A model generated the notes under the pieces. The model saw only the letters and a program-made list of their open reading frames with translations, had not been told where the DNA came from and made no database searches. Below are positions 54,026 to 62,389 of a stretch of DNA of 62,389 nucleotides, one piece after another. The stretch comes from Bacteroidales bacterium. GTDB lineage: Bacteria > Bacteroidota > Bacteroidia > Bacteroidales > Prolixibacteraceae. The number at the start of each line of letters is the position of its first letter. The stretch's first letter is position 1. Both the position numbers and the translations under genes were made by a program. The DNA lies in the NCBI GenBank assembly GCA_012729335.1, contig JAAYDJ010000008.1:1-62389 (forward strand). The letters run 5' to 3'.

Positions 54026-56662
54026 TCAGAAAAGGGTCATCTGATTGGCGTCCTCATCTGCAGGCCTCCTGATCTCAAAGGGAATGTCATCCACGGGAGA
54101 TTCCGGGGATTCCTGTATGTGCTCTTCTTCCGCGGGGGTCTCATGCTCATCGCGGATCACCGGCTCCAGCTCCCTGATGTTCTCCACCTCGTAATTGCTC
54201 AGCCGCTTCCCCTTGGCTTTCCAACTCTTGATGCCGATGAATTCGGCCACCTCAATGATCTCATTCTCCCGGCCACTGTTCCGGCCACCAAATTCAATCT
54301 CCAGCCGGGGATAACGCACCCAGGTCACGCTCACCAGCTTGTTCTCCCTGTGCTCACCAATGAAGCCCACCGGCTTGTTCATCACCTCCTCGATTTCGAA
54401 ACGCTTCACATAGTAAAACTCCTGCTCGGCATCGTAATACACCACCGAAAGGATCTTCCCCGGATCGAACTTCTCGATGGCCAGGATGTTGTTCTCGAAA
54501 TGAATGCTGAAATCGTAGTTGTGGAGAACATACTCCCCATTCTTGTAAATCACCAGGATCTTGTCGTCGCCCGTGAATTCCCCGAGGTACTTGCCCCTTT
54601 TGTCGGCATTGAGGCGTAGCACATCAGGGTCAAACCACACCTTAAGACCTCCCAGGGTGGAAATGCCCCGCTCCAGCAGGGTAATCTTGTGTACCTCATA
54701 CTTGGTCAGGATGTTCCCCATCGACTGACGCCCCTTGATGGCCAGTTCGCCCATGTCCTGCTCGAAGACCAGCTTCTTGATGCGTGCCTTGGGCTTGAGA
54801 AACACCTTCAGCACCTCGGCTTCCCCATTGGGATTCGCTGAGAGGTAAATGATCCGCGATCCCTTGCTGCCCTGGGTCAGGTCATACTCCTTGTCACGCG
54901 TCACCCCCGTCACGTTGAACCGCTTCATGTAGGAGAAACCGCTCTTGCCGTCACGGTAAACCACATTGTAGATGGTCCGGGAGTCATCCTTCCTGAAGAC
55001 ATTGATATAAAGGACATTCTTCCCGATGAACGCCTTCTCACTCACCCTGGTCACGAAATAGGTTCCGTCACGCCTGATCACAATGATGTCGTCCATATCG
55101 GAACAGTCGCAGACATACTCGTTCTTTTTCAAACCCGTCCCGGCAAATCCCTCTTCGCGGTCGATGTATAGTTTTTCATTGGCGACCACGACCTTTGCCG
55201 CCACGATGTTCTCGAAACTGCGCAATTCGGTGCGCCGTTCCCGCCCCTTGCCGTATTTCGCCTTCAGCCGCTCAAACCAGTCGATGGTGTATGAAACAAT
55301 ATTCCTGATGTTGTCCAGAACCCGGGCCATCTCCTCCTCAAGAGAAAGAAGGTATTCACTGGCTTTATCGGCGTTAAACTTGAGAATCCGGGCCATCCTG
55401 ATCTCCAGGAGCTTCAGGATGTCTTCACGGGTCACCTCCCTGTGAAGCCCCGGCTTGAAAGGCTCCAGCCGCTTGTCAACATGGGCAATGGCAATATCAA
55501 GCGTGTCGGCCTGCTCAAACTCCCTGTCCTTGTATATACGGTTCTCAATAAAAATCTTCTCCAGAGAGGTGAAATGCCATGCCTCCTCCAGTTCCTTCAT
55601 CTTAATCTCCAGCTCCAGCTTAAGCAGCTGTAATGTCGCGTCAACCGACTTCTTCAGAATCTCGGAGACCATCATGAAATAAGGCTTATCCTCCTCAATG
55701 ATGCAGGCGTTGGGACTGATAGAGACTTCACAGTCGGAGAAGGCATAAAGGGCATCGATGGTTTTGTCAGAAGAGACCCCGGGTGCAAGGTGGACCATGA
55801 TCTCCACATTGGCCGCCGTGTTGTCGTCGATCTTCCTGATTTTAATTTTCCCCTTTTCATTGGCCTTAAGGATCGACTCGATCACCGAAGTAGTCGTTTT
55901 TCCAAAAGGGATTTCAGTGATGACCAGGGTTTTGCTGTCCCTTTTCTCGATTTTGGCTCTCACCTTGATCACTCCGCCACGAAGACCGTCGTTGTACCTG
56001 GAGACATCGACGGAACCCCCGGTAGGAAAATCAGGAAAGAGAAGAAAGGGTTCTCCTTTCAGGTAAGCCACCGAGGCATCGCACAATTCCAGGAAGTTAT
56101 GGGGGAGGATCTTGGAGGCAAGGCCCACGGCAATTCCGTCGACGCCCTGGGCCAGGAGCAACGGGAATTTTGCTGGCAGCATCACCGGTTCCTTCTTCCG
56201 GCCGTCGTAGGAGAGTTTCCATTCGGTGGTCTTGGGATTGAAAAGGACCTCCAGGGCGAATTTCGACAGGCGCGCTTCGATATAACGGGGAGCCGCGGCA
56301 CCATCACCGGTGAGAATATTGCCCCAGTTTCCCTGGGTATCCACCAGCAGCTCCTTCTGCCCCAGCTGCACCAGGGCATCCCCGATAGAAGCATCTCCGT
56401 GGGGATGATACTGCATGGTCTGCCCGATGATGTTGGCCACCTTGTTGAAACGGCCGTCATCCATCTCCTTCATGGCATGGAGAATCCTCCGCTGAACGGG
56501 CTTCAACCCGTCAATCACATAGGGGACGGCCCGCTCCAGGATCACATAGGAGGCGTAATCCAGGAACCACTCCCTGTACATCCCCGACAGATAGGTGATC
56601 CCCTCCTTGGGCACTTCCGGCTTGTTCTCCTGTATCGATTCTGACTGATCTGACATGTTCAA
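54026..56662 (-). CDS. parC: Type IIA topoisomerase subunit A (ParC/GyrA-like)
   Basis: An 878-residue DNA-cleaving subunit, probably of topoisomerase IV. The active-site Tyr is Y127 in GAAAPRYIEARLS; YHPHGDASIGDALV precedes it. The winged-helix and tower regions are normal, and the C-terminal beta-pinwheel (about 500-830) is divergent and lacks an obvious GyrA box, favouring ParC over GyrA. It ends in an acidic tail. parE is immediately upstream (72 bp) and aroK downstream. The partner order and short C terminus match topoisomerase IV in other Bacteroidota. Confidence 0.93.
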   Translation of the reverse strand: MNMSDQSESIQENKPEVPKEGITYLSGMYREWFLDYASYVILERAVPYVIDGLKPVQRRILHAMKEMDDGRFNKVANIIGQTMQYHPHGDASIGDALVQLGQKELLVDTQGNWGNILTGDGAAAPRYIEARLSKFALEVLFNPKTTEWKLSYDGRKKEPVMLPAKFPLLLAQGVDGIAVGLASKILPHNFLELCDASVAYLKGEPFLLFPDFPTGGSVDVSRYNDGLRGGVIKVRAKIEKRDSKTLVITEIPFGKTTTSVIESILKANEKGKIKIRKIDDNTAANVEIMVHLAPGVSSDKTIDALYAFSDCEVSISPNACIIEEDKPYFMMVSEILKKSVDATLQLLKLELEIKMKELEEAWHFTSLEKIFIENRIYKDREFEQADTLDIAIAHVDKRLEPFKPGLHREVTREDILKLLEIRMARILKFNADKASEYLLSLEEEMARVLDNIRNIVSYTIDWFERLKAKYGKGRERRTELRSFENIVAAKVVVANEKLYIDREEGFAGTGLKKNEYVCDCSDMDDIIVIRRDGTYFVTRVSEKAFIGKNVLYINVFRKDDSRTIYNVVYRDGKSGFSYMKRFNVTGVTRDKEYDLTQGSKGSRIIYLSANPNGEAEVLKVFLKPKARIKKLVFEQDMGELAIKGRQSMGNILTKYEVHKITLLERGISTLGGLKVWFDPDVLRLNADKRGKYLGEFTGDDKILVIYKNGEYVLHNYDFSIHFENNILAIEKFDPGKILSVVYYDAEQEFYYVKRFEIEEVMNKPVGFIGEHRENKLVSVTWVRYPRLEIEFGGRNSGRENEIIEVAEFIGIKSWKAKGKRLSNYEVENIRELEPVIRDEHETPAEEEHIQESPESPVDDIPFEIRRPADEDANQMTLF

Positions 56663-56734
56663 TGTTTCTTACCTGTAAGTATTGGGGGTGAATGCCGTAT
56701 GGGGAGGCGTTCCCTGTCGTTCCCTGGTATCCCG

Positions 56735-58570
56735 TCAGGCCACCTCATCCTTTTCAACATAGAGGTTATCTATGATAAAATCCTGTCTCTCGGGAGTGTT
56801 CTTGCCCATATAAAACTCCAGCATCTGGGCTACTGACTCGTGTTTTTTCATTTGCACCGGGTCAAGCCTTATATCGGAACCGATGAAATACTTGAACTCG
56901 TCAGGGGAGATTTCGCCCAATCCCTTGAAACGGGTGATCTCGGGATTCCCCTTCAGGGTATCCATGGCCGCCAGTTTCTCCTCCTCGGAATAGCAGTAAA
57001 TCGTCTGCTTCTTGTTCCTGACCCTGAAAAGAGGGGTCTGCAAAACGAAAACATGCCCCTTTCTGATCAGTTCAGGAAAGAACTGGAGAAAAAAGGTGAT
57101 CAGCAGCAAGCGGATATGCATACCGTCGACATCGGCATCGGTGGCAATGATCACCTTCGCATAACGCAGGTCGTCGATGCTGTCTTCAATATTGAGGGCA
57201 GCCTGTAACAGGTTGAACTCCTCATTCTCGTAAACCACCTTCTTGGTCAGTCCAAAGGTGTTCAGCGGCTTGCCCCGGAGACTGAAAACCGCCTGGGTAT
57301 CCACGTCACGCGACTTGGTGATCGACCCGCTGGCCGAATCCCCCTCGGTGATGAAAATACAGGACTCCTCCCTGCGCTCGTCGTTATCGGTAAAGTGAAT
57401 CCGGCAGTCACGCAGCTTCCGGTTGTGAAGGTTCGACTTCTTGGCCCGCGCCTTGGCCAGCTTCTTGATCCCCGAGATGGCCTTCCGCTCCCGCTCCGAC
57501 TCCTGGATTCGCCGCAGCAACACCTCTGCCGTCTCCTGGTTCTTATGGAGATAGTTGTCCAGCTCTTTCTGGATGAAATTGAAAATGTGCGTCCTTACCG
57601 TTGGCCCATTAGGTCCCATGTCCTTTGACCCCAGCTTGGTCTTGGTCTGCGACTCAAAGACCGGCTCCTCCACCTTGATGCTGATGGCCGCCACTATCGA
57701 TGCCCTGATGTCATCAGGATCAAAATCCTTTTTGTAAAAATCACGGACAGTCTTGACCAGCACCTCCCGGAAAGCCGAAAGATGTGTCCCCCCCTGACTC
57801 GTGTGCTGTCCATTCACAAAGGAGTAGTAATCCTCGCCATATTGGTTCCCATGGGTGATGGCCACCTCAATATCTTCCCCTTTCAGATGAATGATGGGAT
57901 AAAGGGGATCCGCCTCCAGATTCTCCTCCAGCAAATCGCGCAGTCCATTGCGCGAAAAGAATTTGTGCCCGTTGAAATCGATGGTCAGCCCTGCATTCAG
58001 AAAGGTGTAATTCTTGAGCAGATTGACCAGATGGTCGCTCACATACCGGTAACCCTTGAATATCGACTCATCGGGGCGGAAGGTCACGATGGTGCCGTTA
58101 GGTTCCTCCGTAGCGGCAAGATCCATCTCCCCGACCTGAATCCCCTTGCTGAATACCAGCTCCTTCACCTGACCATCGCGGATGGCCTTAATGGAAAACT
58201 CGGAAGAGAGGGCATTGACCGCCTTGATCCCCACCCCGTTCAATCCTACCGACTTCTTGAAAACCTTCGAATCGTACTTGGCGCCGGTATTCATTTTACT
58301 CACCACATCGGAGAGCTTCCCCAGCGGAATACCCCGCCCGTAGTCACGGACACGCACCTTCTCCTGGTCAATGGTCAGCTCGATCTTCTTCCCATAGCCC
58401 ATCATGAATTCATCCACGGAGTTGTCCATCACCTCCTTCACCAGGACGTAAATACCATCGTCGGAAGCTGCGCCATCGCCCAGTTTGCCGATGTACATCC
58501 CCGGACGCTTGCGGATATGCTCCTGCCAGTCCAGGGTCTGGATGGTACTCTCATCATAAACTGCATTCAT
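56735..58570 (-). CDS. parE: Type IIA topoisomerase subunit B (ParE/GyrB-like)
   Basis: A 611-residue ATPase subunit, shorter than usual GyrB. The GHKL ATPase domain has [14 protein letters not shown] (N box) and DYGRGIPLG (G1); the TOPRIM domain has [14 protein letters not shown] and [10 protein letters not shown], with [13 protein letters not shown] near the C terminus. It pairs with the next gene (ParC) to form topoisomerase IV, which decatenates sister chromosomes. It begins the operon, with a perfect -7 box 18-25 bp upstream of its ATG. Confidence 0.93.
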   Translation of the reverse strand: MNAVYDESTIQTLDWQEHIRKRPGMYIGKLGDGAASDDGIYVLVKEVMDNSVDEFMMGYGKKIELTIDQEKVRVRDYGRGIPLGKLSDVVSKMNTGAKYDSKVFKKSVGLNGVGIKAVNALSSEFSIKAIRDGQVKELVFSKGIQVGEMDLAATEEPNGTIVTFRPDESIFKGYRYVSDHLVNLLKNYTFLNAGLTIDFNGHKFFSRNGLRDLLEENLEADPLYPIIHLKGEDIEVAITHGNQYGEDYYSFVNGQHTSQGGTHLSAFREVLVKTVRDFYKKDFDPDDIRASIVAAISIKVEEPVFESQTKTKLGSKDMGPNGPTVRTHIFNFIQKELDNYLHKNQETAEVLLRRIQESERERKAISGIKKLAKARAKKSNLHNRKLRDCRIHFTDNDERREESCIFITEGDSASGSITKSRDVDTQAVFSLRGKPLNTFGLTKKVVYENEEFNLLQAALNIEDSIDDLRYAKVIIATDADVDGMHIRLLLITFFLQFFPELIRKGHVFVLQTPLFRVRNKKQTIYCYSEEEKLAAMDTLKGNPEITRFKGLGEISPDEFKYFIGSDIRLDPVQMKKHESVAQMLEFYMGKNTPERQDFIIDNLYVEKDEVA

Positions 58571-58587
58571 TTTCCGTGATTTTGGTG

Positions 58588-58595
58588 CAAATATA
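58588..58595 (-). promoter_or_regulatory. Putative -7 box of the parE-parC-aroK operon
   Basis: TATATTTG on the minus strand matches TAnnTTTG exactly and lies 17 bp before the parE ATG. The expected -33 TTG is not clear. Confidence 0.5.
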
Positions 58596-58784
58596 GCGAT
58601 TTAAGGGCTCTGAAGGGAAATTAAAGCCAGCTAGAAATAAACAGCAGCAAGTTGATAAATATAAAACATTCTCCTCTCTCTCAGAGATTTAACTCTTACC
58701 TGAATTTCCCGAAAAACTACCCTCTCTTTTCTGCGGAACCTCGGTTCCGGGGGAAAAAGTACCTATAGGCCGGGCCCGGAAGAT

Positions 58785-59474
58785 TTATAGAAAGTCGTAT
58801 TTGTGGAGGATATAGACAGCGGTCAGCAGGGTGAGGACCAGGGTGGCCAGGACGAGGGGGATGGTTCCCGCCTGTGGTGCCGGCAGCGGTTTGGCTTTGG
58901 CGGCTTTGCGGGTGCGGGCCGTCCTGGTTTCACCCCACACCATCAGTCTGTAGAATCCCCATCCAGTGAGCGCCCCGATGAACCATCCTCCCATCAGATC
59001 AAGCGGGAAGTGAGCCCCCACGTATATGCGCGACCAGGAGACCAGCAGGGCCCACAGCAGAAGGGTCACGAAGACCAGCCGGTTACGGAAGAGATAACCA
59101 GTGAAAACCAGCACAAAAAAGGTGTTGGAGGCATGTGATGAGGGAAACCCGAAATCACCGCCCTTGCGCAGGACAATATGGGTCAGGGAACTGACCGCCG
59201 GATCATGACCTGGACGCGGCCGGCCGACCAACTCCTTGATGATGCCGGTGCCCTGGTCACTGACCACCAGACCAATGACCATAAACACCAGAATATACCA
59301 TGACCTGGCTCCATAATTTCTGACAACCAGCCAGATAAGCAGCAGATAGAGGGGTAGCCAGCTCTCCTTCCGTGTGAAGAATAACATGGCGGTATCCCAC
59401 CAGGGGGTATGAAGGGCGTTGAGCTGCAGGAAAAGCCGCCCGTCAAACCGCAGGAGTGTCTCTAACCATTCCAT
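58785..59474 (-). CDS. PAP2-family phosphatase, membrane protein
   Basis: A 229-residue membrane protein with six helices and the complete three-part PAP2 signature: KELVGRPRP, FPSSHASNTF and SRIYVGAHFPLDLMGG. It should dephosphorylate a lipid phosphate such as undecaprenyl pyrophosphate or phosphatidate. Its start directly adjoins the obgE stop (59474/59475), so it is the last gene of the hpt-adk-obgE operon. Confidence 0.92.
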   Translation of the reverse strand: MEWLETLLRFDGRLFLQLNALHTPWWDTAMLFFTRKESWLPLYLLLIWLVVRNYGARSWYILVFMVIGLVVSDQGTGIIKELVGRPRPGHDPAVSSLTHIVLRKGGDFGFPSSHASNTFFVLVFTGYLFRNRLVFVTLLLWALLVSWSRIYVGAHFPLDLMGGWFIGALTGWGFYRLMVWGETRTARTRKAAKAKPLPAPQAGTIPLVLATLVLTLLTAVYILHKYDFL

Positions 59475-60467
59475 TTACGACGCCGTTAAGATGTGCCAGA
59501 GCTTGTCCTTGAGGGCGATGATATTATAGCCTGTCACCGAAGAGATGAACATATGGGGGATGCCCGGCAAAAGGGCGCTGATCTGTACCATGAGCACCTC
59601 ATCAAGCATGTCGGCCTTGCTGATCACCAGGAACCGCTGCTTGTCGAGGAGTTCCGGATTGTATTCCTCCAGCTCTTTCAGGAGGATATGGTATTCTCTG
59701 AGATGGTCTTTGCTGTCGGCAGGAACCATGAAGAGCAGAACAGGATTGCGCTCGATATGGCGGAGGAAGCGCAATCCCAGACCTTTCCCCTGGTGGGCGC
59801 CCTCGATGATCCCCGGGATGTCGGCCATCACAAAGGAGTGCTGGTCGCGGTAGCTGACGATCCCAATATTGGGGACAAGAGTTGTAAAGGGGTAGTCGGC
59901 GATCTTGGGTTTCGCGGCGGAGACCACGGAGAGCAGGGTCGATTTTCCCGAACTGGGAAATCCTACCAGGCCCACATCGGCCAGTATCTTGAGTTCCAGA
60001 ATCACCCAGGCTTCCCTGCCGGGCTCCCCGGGCTGGGCAAACCGCGGCGTCTGATGGGTGGCCGACTTGAAATGGGTATTCCCCAGTCCGCCCCGACCCC
60101 CTGCAAAAAGGACCCGCGTCTCTCCGTCACGGGTGATCTCCATCAGGAATTCCCCCGTTTCGGCATCCTTGACCACCGTTCCCAGGGGAACCTCAATGAT
60201 CTTGTCCTCACCGCTGGCCCCGAAACTGCACTGTTTTCCGCCGTTGCCCCCGTGACCTGCCTTGACGTGCCGGTGGTACTTCAGATGCAGCAGCGTCCAC
60301 ATCTGGCTGTTGCCCTTCAGAATAACATGCCCGCCACGGCCCCCGTCTCCTCCGTCAGGGCCTCCCTTGGGCACAAACTTCTCCGTCCGCAGATGGGCCG
60401 AGCCCGCACCCCCGTTCCCCGACTGGCAAAATATCTTGACGTAATCTACAAAATTGGAATCTGACAT
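59475..60467 (-). CDS. obgE: GTPase Obg
   Basis: A 330-residue Obg GTPase. The Gly-rich N-terminal Obg fold (1-158: [30 protein letters not shown]) is followed by the G domain with [12 protein letters not shown] (G1), [16 protein letters not shown] (G3) and SKADML (G4 region, with SKAD). It binds the large ribosomal subunit and links growth to ppGpp. The C-terminal OCT domain is absent, as in many Bacteroidota. Confidence 0.96.
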   Translation of the reverse strand: MSDSNFVDYVKIFCQSGNGGAGSAHLRTEKFVPKGGPDGGDGGRGGHVILKGNSQMWTLLHLKYHRHVKAGHGGNGGKQCSFGASGEDKIIEVPLGTVVKDAETGEFLMEITRDGETRVLFAGGRGGLGNTHFKSATHQTPRFAQPGEPGREAWVILELKILADVGLVGFPSSGKSTLLSVVSAAKPKIADYPFTTLVPNIGIVSYRDQHSFVMADIPGIIEGAHQGKGLGLRFLRHIERNPVLLFMVPADSKDHLREYHILLKELEEYNPELLDKQRFLVISKADMLDEVLMVQISALLPGIPHMFISSVTGYNIIALKDKLWHILTAS

Positions 60468-60486
60468 CTGACCTCCTTCAGCTGAT

Positions 60487-61065
60487 TTATCGGGGTAACC
60501 TGTCGACAGTCTCCTTCAGGCGAAGGGCAATCTCTGGGATGCTCCCCATGCCGTTAATCCCGAAGTGTTTTCCCTGCGCCCCGTAGTAACCAATAAGCGG
60601 GGCGGTCTTCCGGTTGTACACCTCGATCCGGTTCTCAATGACCGAGACGTCCTGGTCGTCGGGCCTTCCCGATACCAGTCCGCGCCCCATCAGCCGGTTC
60701 ACCAGTTCCTGGTGTTCCACCTCCAGGGAGAGCATTCCCGAAATTGGCGTACCATTCTCCTCCAGAAGACGGTCCAGGGCTTCGGCCTGCTCCACGGTCC
60801 GCGGAAACCCGTCAAAAATGAACCCCCCGGCTCCGGGATGTGCCGCCAGCGTGGTTCTGATCATCCCGATCACCACCGCATCGGGCACCAGCTCACCCTT
60901 GTCCATGAAAGCCTTGGCTTCCAGCCCCAGCGAACTCCCCGCGGCAATCTCACTCCGCAGCAAATCACCCGTCGACAAATGAATCAGCCGGTAGGAATCG
61001 ATCAGAAACTCAGCCTGGGTACCTTTTCCTGCACCCGGAGGACCAAACAAAACCAAATTTAACAT
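60487..61065 (-). CDS. adk: Adenylate kinase
   Basis: A 192-residue adenylate kinase, catalysing AMP + ATP to 2 ADP. P-loop [29 protein letters not shown] and [14 protein letters not shown] are the AMP-site motifs. The lid is of the short type ([12 protein letters not shown]) without zinc Cys. It sits between hpt and obgE on one strand with gaps of 12 and 19 bp. Confidence 0.96.
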   Translation of the reverse strand: MLNLVLFGPPGAGKGTQAEFLIDSYRLIHLSTGDLLRSEIAAGSSLGLEAKAFMDKGELVPDAVVIGMIRTTLAAHPGAGGFIFDGFPRTVEQAEALDRLLEENGTPISGMLSLEVEHQELVNRLMGRGLVSGRPDDQDVSVIENRIEVYNRKTAPLIGYYGAQGKHFGINGMGSIPEIALRLKETVDRLPR

Positions 61066-61077
61066 AACGGATCTGTT

Positions 61078-61620
61078 TTAATCTTCAATTACCGAATATA
61101 TATCTTTCAGATTACGGCCATGACCGTCATAATCGAGACCGAAACCCACGATAAAATCATTGGGAATTTCCATGCCCACATAATCGAGACTGACCTGGTG
61201 GACCACCGCCGCCGGCTTGAACAACAGCGTGGCCAGCCTGATCTCCCCGGGATTCATCTCCTCCAGCTGATGGATGATGTTGTCGATCGTTTTTCCCGAA
61301 TCCACGATATCTTCCAGCACCACGACCGTTCGGCCGCTGATGTTCTCATTCAACCCGATGAGTTGGTGGATGATGCCCGTGGAATGGGTGCCCCGGTAGG
61401 AGGCCATCTTTACGAAGGTAATCTCCGACTCGGTGAGGGTGATCCGCTGCAGCAGTTCCGCGGCAAACATGAAGGCCCCGTTCAGAACACATACAAAAAG
61501 AGGATCCTTCCCTTTCAGATCCTGGTTCATCCGACGGGCAAGCCCGTCAATCGCCTCCAGAATTTTCTCATTGGGAATATACAACCTGAAAGATTTGTCG
61601 CGCAGCGTGACCTTGTCCAT
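61078..61620 (-). CDS. hpt: Hypoxanthine phosphoribosyltransferase
   Basis: A 180-residue purine salvage enzyme converting hypoxanthine or guanine to the nucleotide with PRPP. The PRPP-binding VVVLEDIVDSGKTIDNI motif is intact, with MASYRGTHSTG (flexible loop) and DFIVGFGLDYDGHGRNL at the C terminus. First gene of the hpt-adk-obgE-PAP2 operon, divergent from purE. Confidence 0.95.
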   Translation of the reverse strand: MDKVTLRDKSFRLYIPNEKILEAIDGLARRMNQDLKGKDPLFVCVLNGAFMFAAELLQRITLTESEITFVKMASYRGTHSTGIIHQLIGLNENISGRTVVVLEDIVDSGKTIDNIIHQLEEMNPGEIRLATLLFKPAAVVHQVSLDYVGMEIPNDFIVGFGLDYDGHGRNLKDIYSVIED

Positions 61621-61699
61621 GTGAGGATCTTTTTTAATGGTGAGACAGATGTGATTGGTGAAAATACACTATTTTAGCCATTGTAAGGCTACAAAATAA

Positions 61700-61707
61700 C
61701 AAAACTA
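61700..61707 (-). promoter_or_regulatory. Putative -7 box of the hpt operon
   Basis: TAGTTTTG on the minus strand matches TAnnTTTG exactly, 79 bp before the hpt ATG, in the 118-bp space shared with purE. No good -33 TTG is visible. Confidence 0.4.
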
Positions 61708-61738
61708 TTCAGAAGAGTAAAAATATAATTGTAAGGAT

Positions 61739-62242
61739 ATGACGCCAAAAGTAAGCATCATTATGGGCAGCACCTCCGATTTGGGAGTCATGGAAGCGGC
61801 CGCGCGGGTGTTGGACGAGTTTGAGATACCCTTTGAGATCAATGCCTTATCGGCGCACCGTACGCCTGATGAGGTAGAGCGGTTTGCCCGTTCGGCGCGG
61901 GAGCGGGGCATCAGGGTCATCATCGCGGGTGCGGGCATGGCGGCCCATCTTCCGGGGGTAATTGCGGCCATGACCCCCCTGCCGGTCATCGGCGTGCCCA
62001 TCAAGGCCAGCCTGGAAGGCCTCGATGCCCTGCTGGCCATCGTCCAGATGCCTCCGGGAATCCCCGTGGCCACCGTAGCCATCAACGGCGCCCTCAACGC
62101 CGGCCTCCTGGCCATCCAGGTCCTCGCTGCCGGAGACCCCCTCCTCATGGAAAAATTTACCGCCTACAAGGTAGGCCTCAAGGAGAAAATCGTCAGAGCA
62201 AACAAGGAACTCGAAAACGTCAACTACAAGTTCAGGGTCTGA
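61739..62242 (+). CDS. purE: N5-carboxyaminoimidazole ribonucleotide mutase
   Basis: A 167-residue class I PurE, acting in purine biosynthesis on N5-CAIR to form CAIR. IIMGSTSDLGVMEAAARVL is the phosphate-binding start; EINALSAHRTPDEV carries the catalytic His of the SAHR motif; AGAGMAAHLPGVIAAMTPLPVIGVP is also conserved. The usual partner purK is not in the window; it may lie just beyond the end. The 3' flank is repetitive. Confidence 0.96.
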   Translation: MTPKVSIIMGSTSDLGVMEAAARVLDEFEIPFEINALSAHRTPDEVERFARSARERGIRVIIAGAGMAAHLPGVIAAMTPLPVIGVPIKASLEGLDALLAIVQMPPGIPVATVAINGALNAGLLAIQVLAAGDPLLMEKFTAYKVGLKEKIVRANKELENVNYKFRV

Positions 62243-62269
62243 CCCCTTCCCTTGCTGGAAGCTTTTTCC

Positions 62270-62389
62270 GCACCCCGGCAGGCAGCCTGTTCCATCTCCC
62301 TGCAAAGAGAGGGCTCCACATCCCTATAACCTGACAGGTCAGCACGCCTGCAGGCAGCCTGGTCTGCACCAAGGCAAGCAGCCTGGTTC
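62270..62389. repeat. Degenerate 24-bp repeat, three copies, running off the window end
   Basis: Related 24-bp units at 62270-62293, 62342-62365 and 62366-62389 share GCAC...GGCAGCCTGKTC. The last two are directly tandem, and the last ends at the final base, so the array may continue. It lies just downstream of purE. Confidence 0.75.

Noticed and set aside
58770-58779. CCGGGCCCGG as a terminator for the PAP2 gene
   Set aside because: A self-palindrome of 10 bases can form only a 3-bp stem with a loop; not convincing.
1-62389. CRISPR arrays, tRNA and rRNA genes
   Set aside because: The repeats found have no spacers of CRISPR type, and no cloverleaf or rRNA-like sequence was recognised in any intergenic region.

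Overview
The window looks like a chromosomal contig from a member of the Bacteroidota, most likely Bacteroidales, with unusually GC-rich genes for that phylum. The evidence is the repeated TAnnTTTG-type -7 promoter boxes, a TGS/uridine-kinase fused nucleoside kinase, the gene order HsdR_N-like / amn / holA / rhomboid / class IV aminotransferase / yqgE, an adjacent parE-parC pair, an ECF sigma gene overlapping a membrane-anchored beta-barrel gene, and several LVIVD or beta-barrel surface proteins. No rRNA, tRNA or CRISPR array was seen. The first base is the first base of an IS inverted repeat and the last bases are inside a tandem repeat, so the window may be a whole contig broken at repeats.

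Layout. 1-1596 is an apparently complete IS4-family element ending 20 bp before a fused aconitase-like gene. 3.7-8.9 kb carries a lysine-degradation set by the saccharopine route (semialdehyde dehydrogenase, lysine:2-oxoglutarate reductase-like protein, saccharopine dehydrogenase), separated from the aconitase gene by an AT-rich KilA-N gene. 9.0-16.3 kb holds a haemolysin III protein, a 1354-residue AT-rich SNF2 ATPase and a lipoprotein metallopeptidase. 16.4-18.9 kb is a flotillin/NfeD-like pair with simple-sequence arrays on both sides. 19-26.7 kb is mostly housekeeping (PPK2, HsdR_N-like, amn, holA, rhomboid, aminotransferase IV, yqgE, divIC, pruA). 26.8-34.6 kb has an orphan PAS histidine kinase, a nucleoside kinase, uvrA and a lytic transglycosylase.

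34.6-41.2 kb appears to be a coherent extracytoplasmic regulon: a lipoprotein serpin, an ECF sigma factor, its putative membrane anti-sigma/beta-barrel partner, two further beta-barrel proteins and an LVIVD lipoprotein. Three GCAAC / C(G/A)TC promoter-like sites, two of them back-to-back between serpin and sigma, tie these genes together. This is the best candidate here for an undescribed system.

41-53.5 kb has aspartokinase, a GntR/UTRA repressor facing a 2-oxoacid dehydrogenase E2-E1 operon with a palindromic operator on its promoter, an M23/LysM peptidase, and a PHP / aldolase-SDR / medium-chain dehydrogenase set that looks like an uncharacterised sugar or polyol phosphate pathway. 53.5-62.2 kb is housekeeping: aroK-parC-parE, PAP2-obg-adk-hpt, purE.

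A recurrent structural theme is short tandem repeats sitting on or just after stop codons (8, 7, 23, 26 and 24 bp units at five different genes), with unrelated unit sequences. All functional calls are from reading the sequence; no database search was run.
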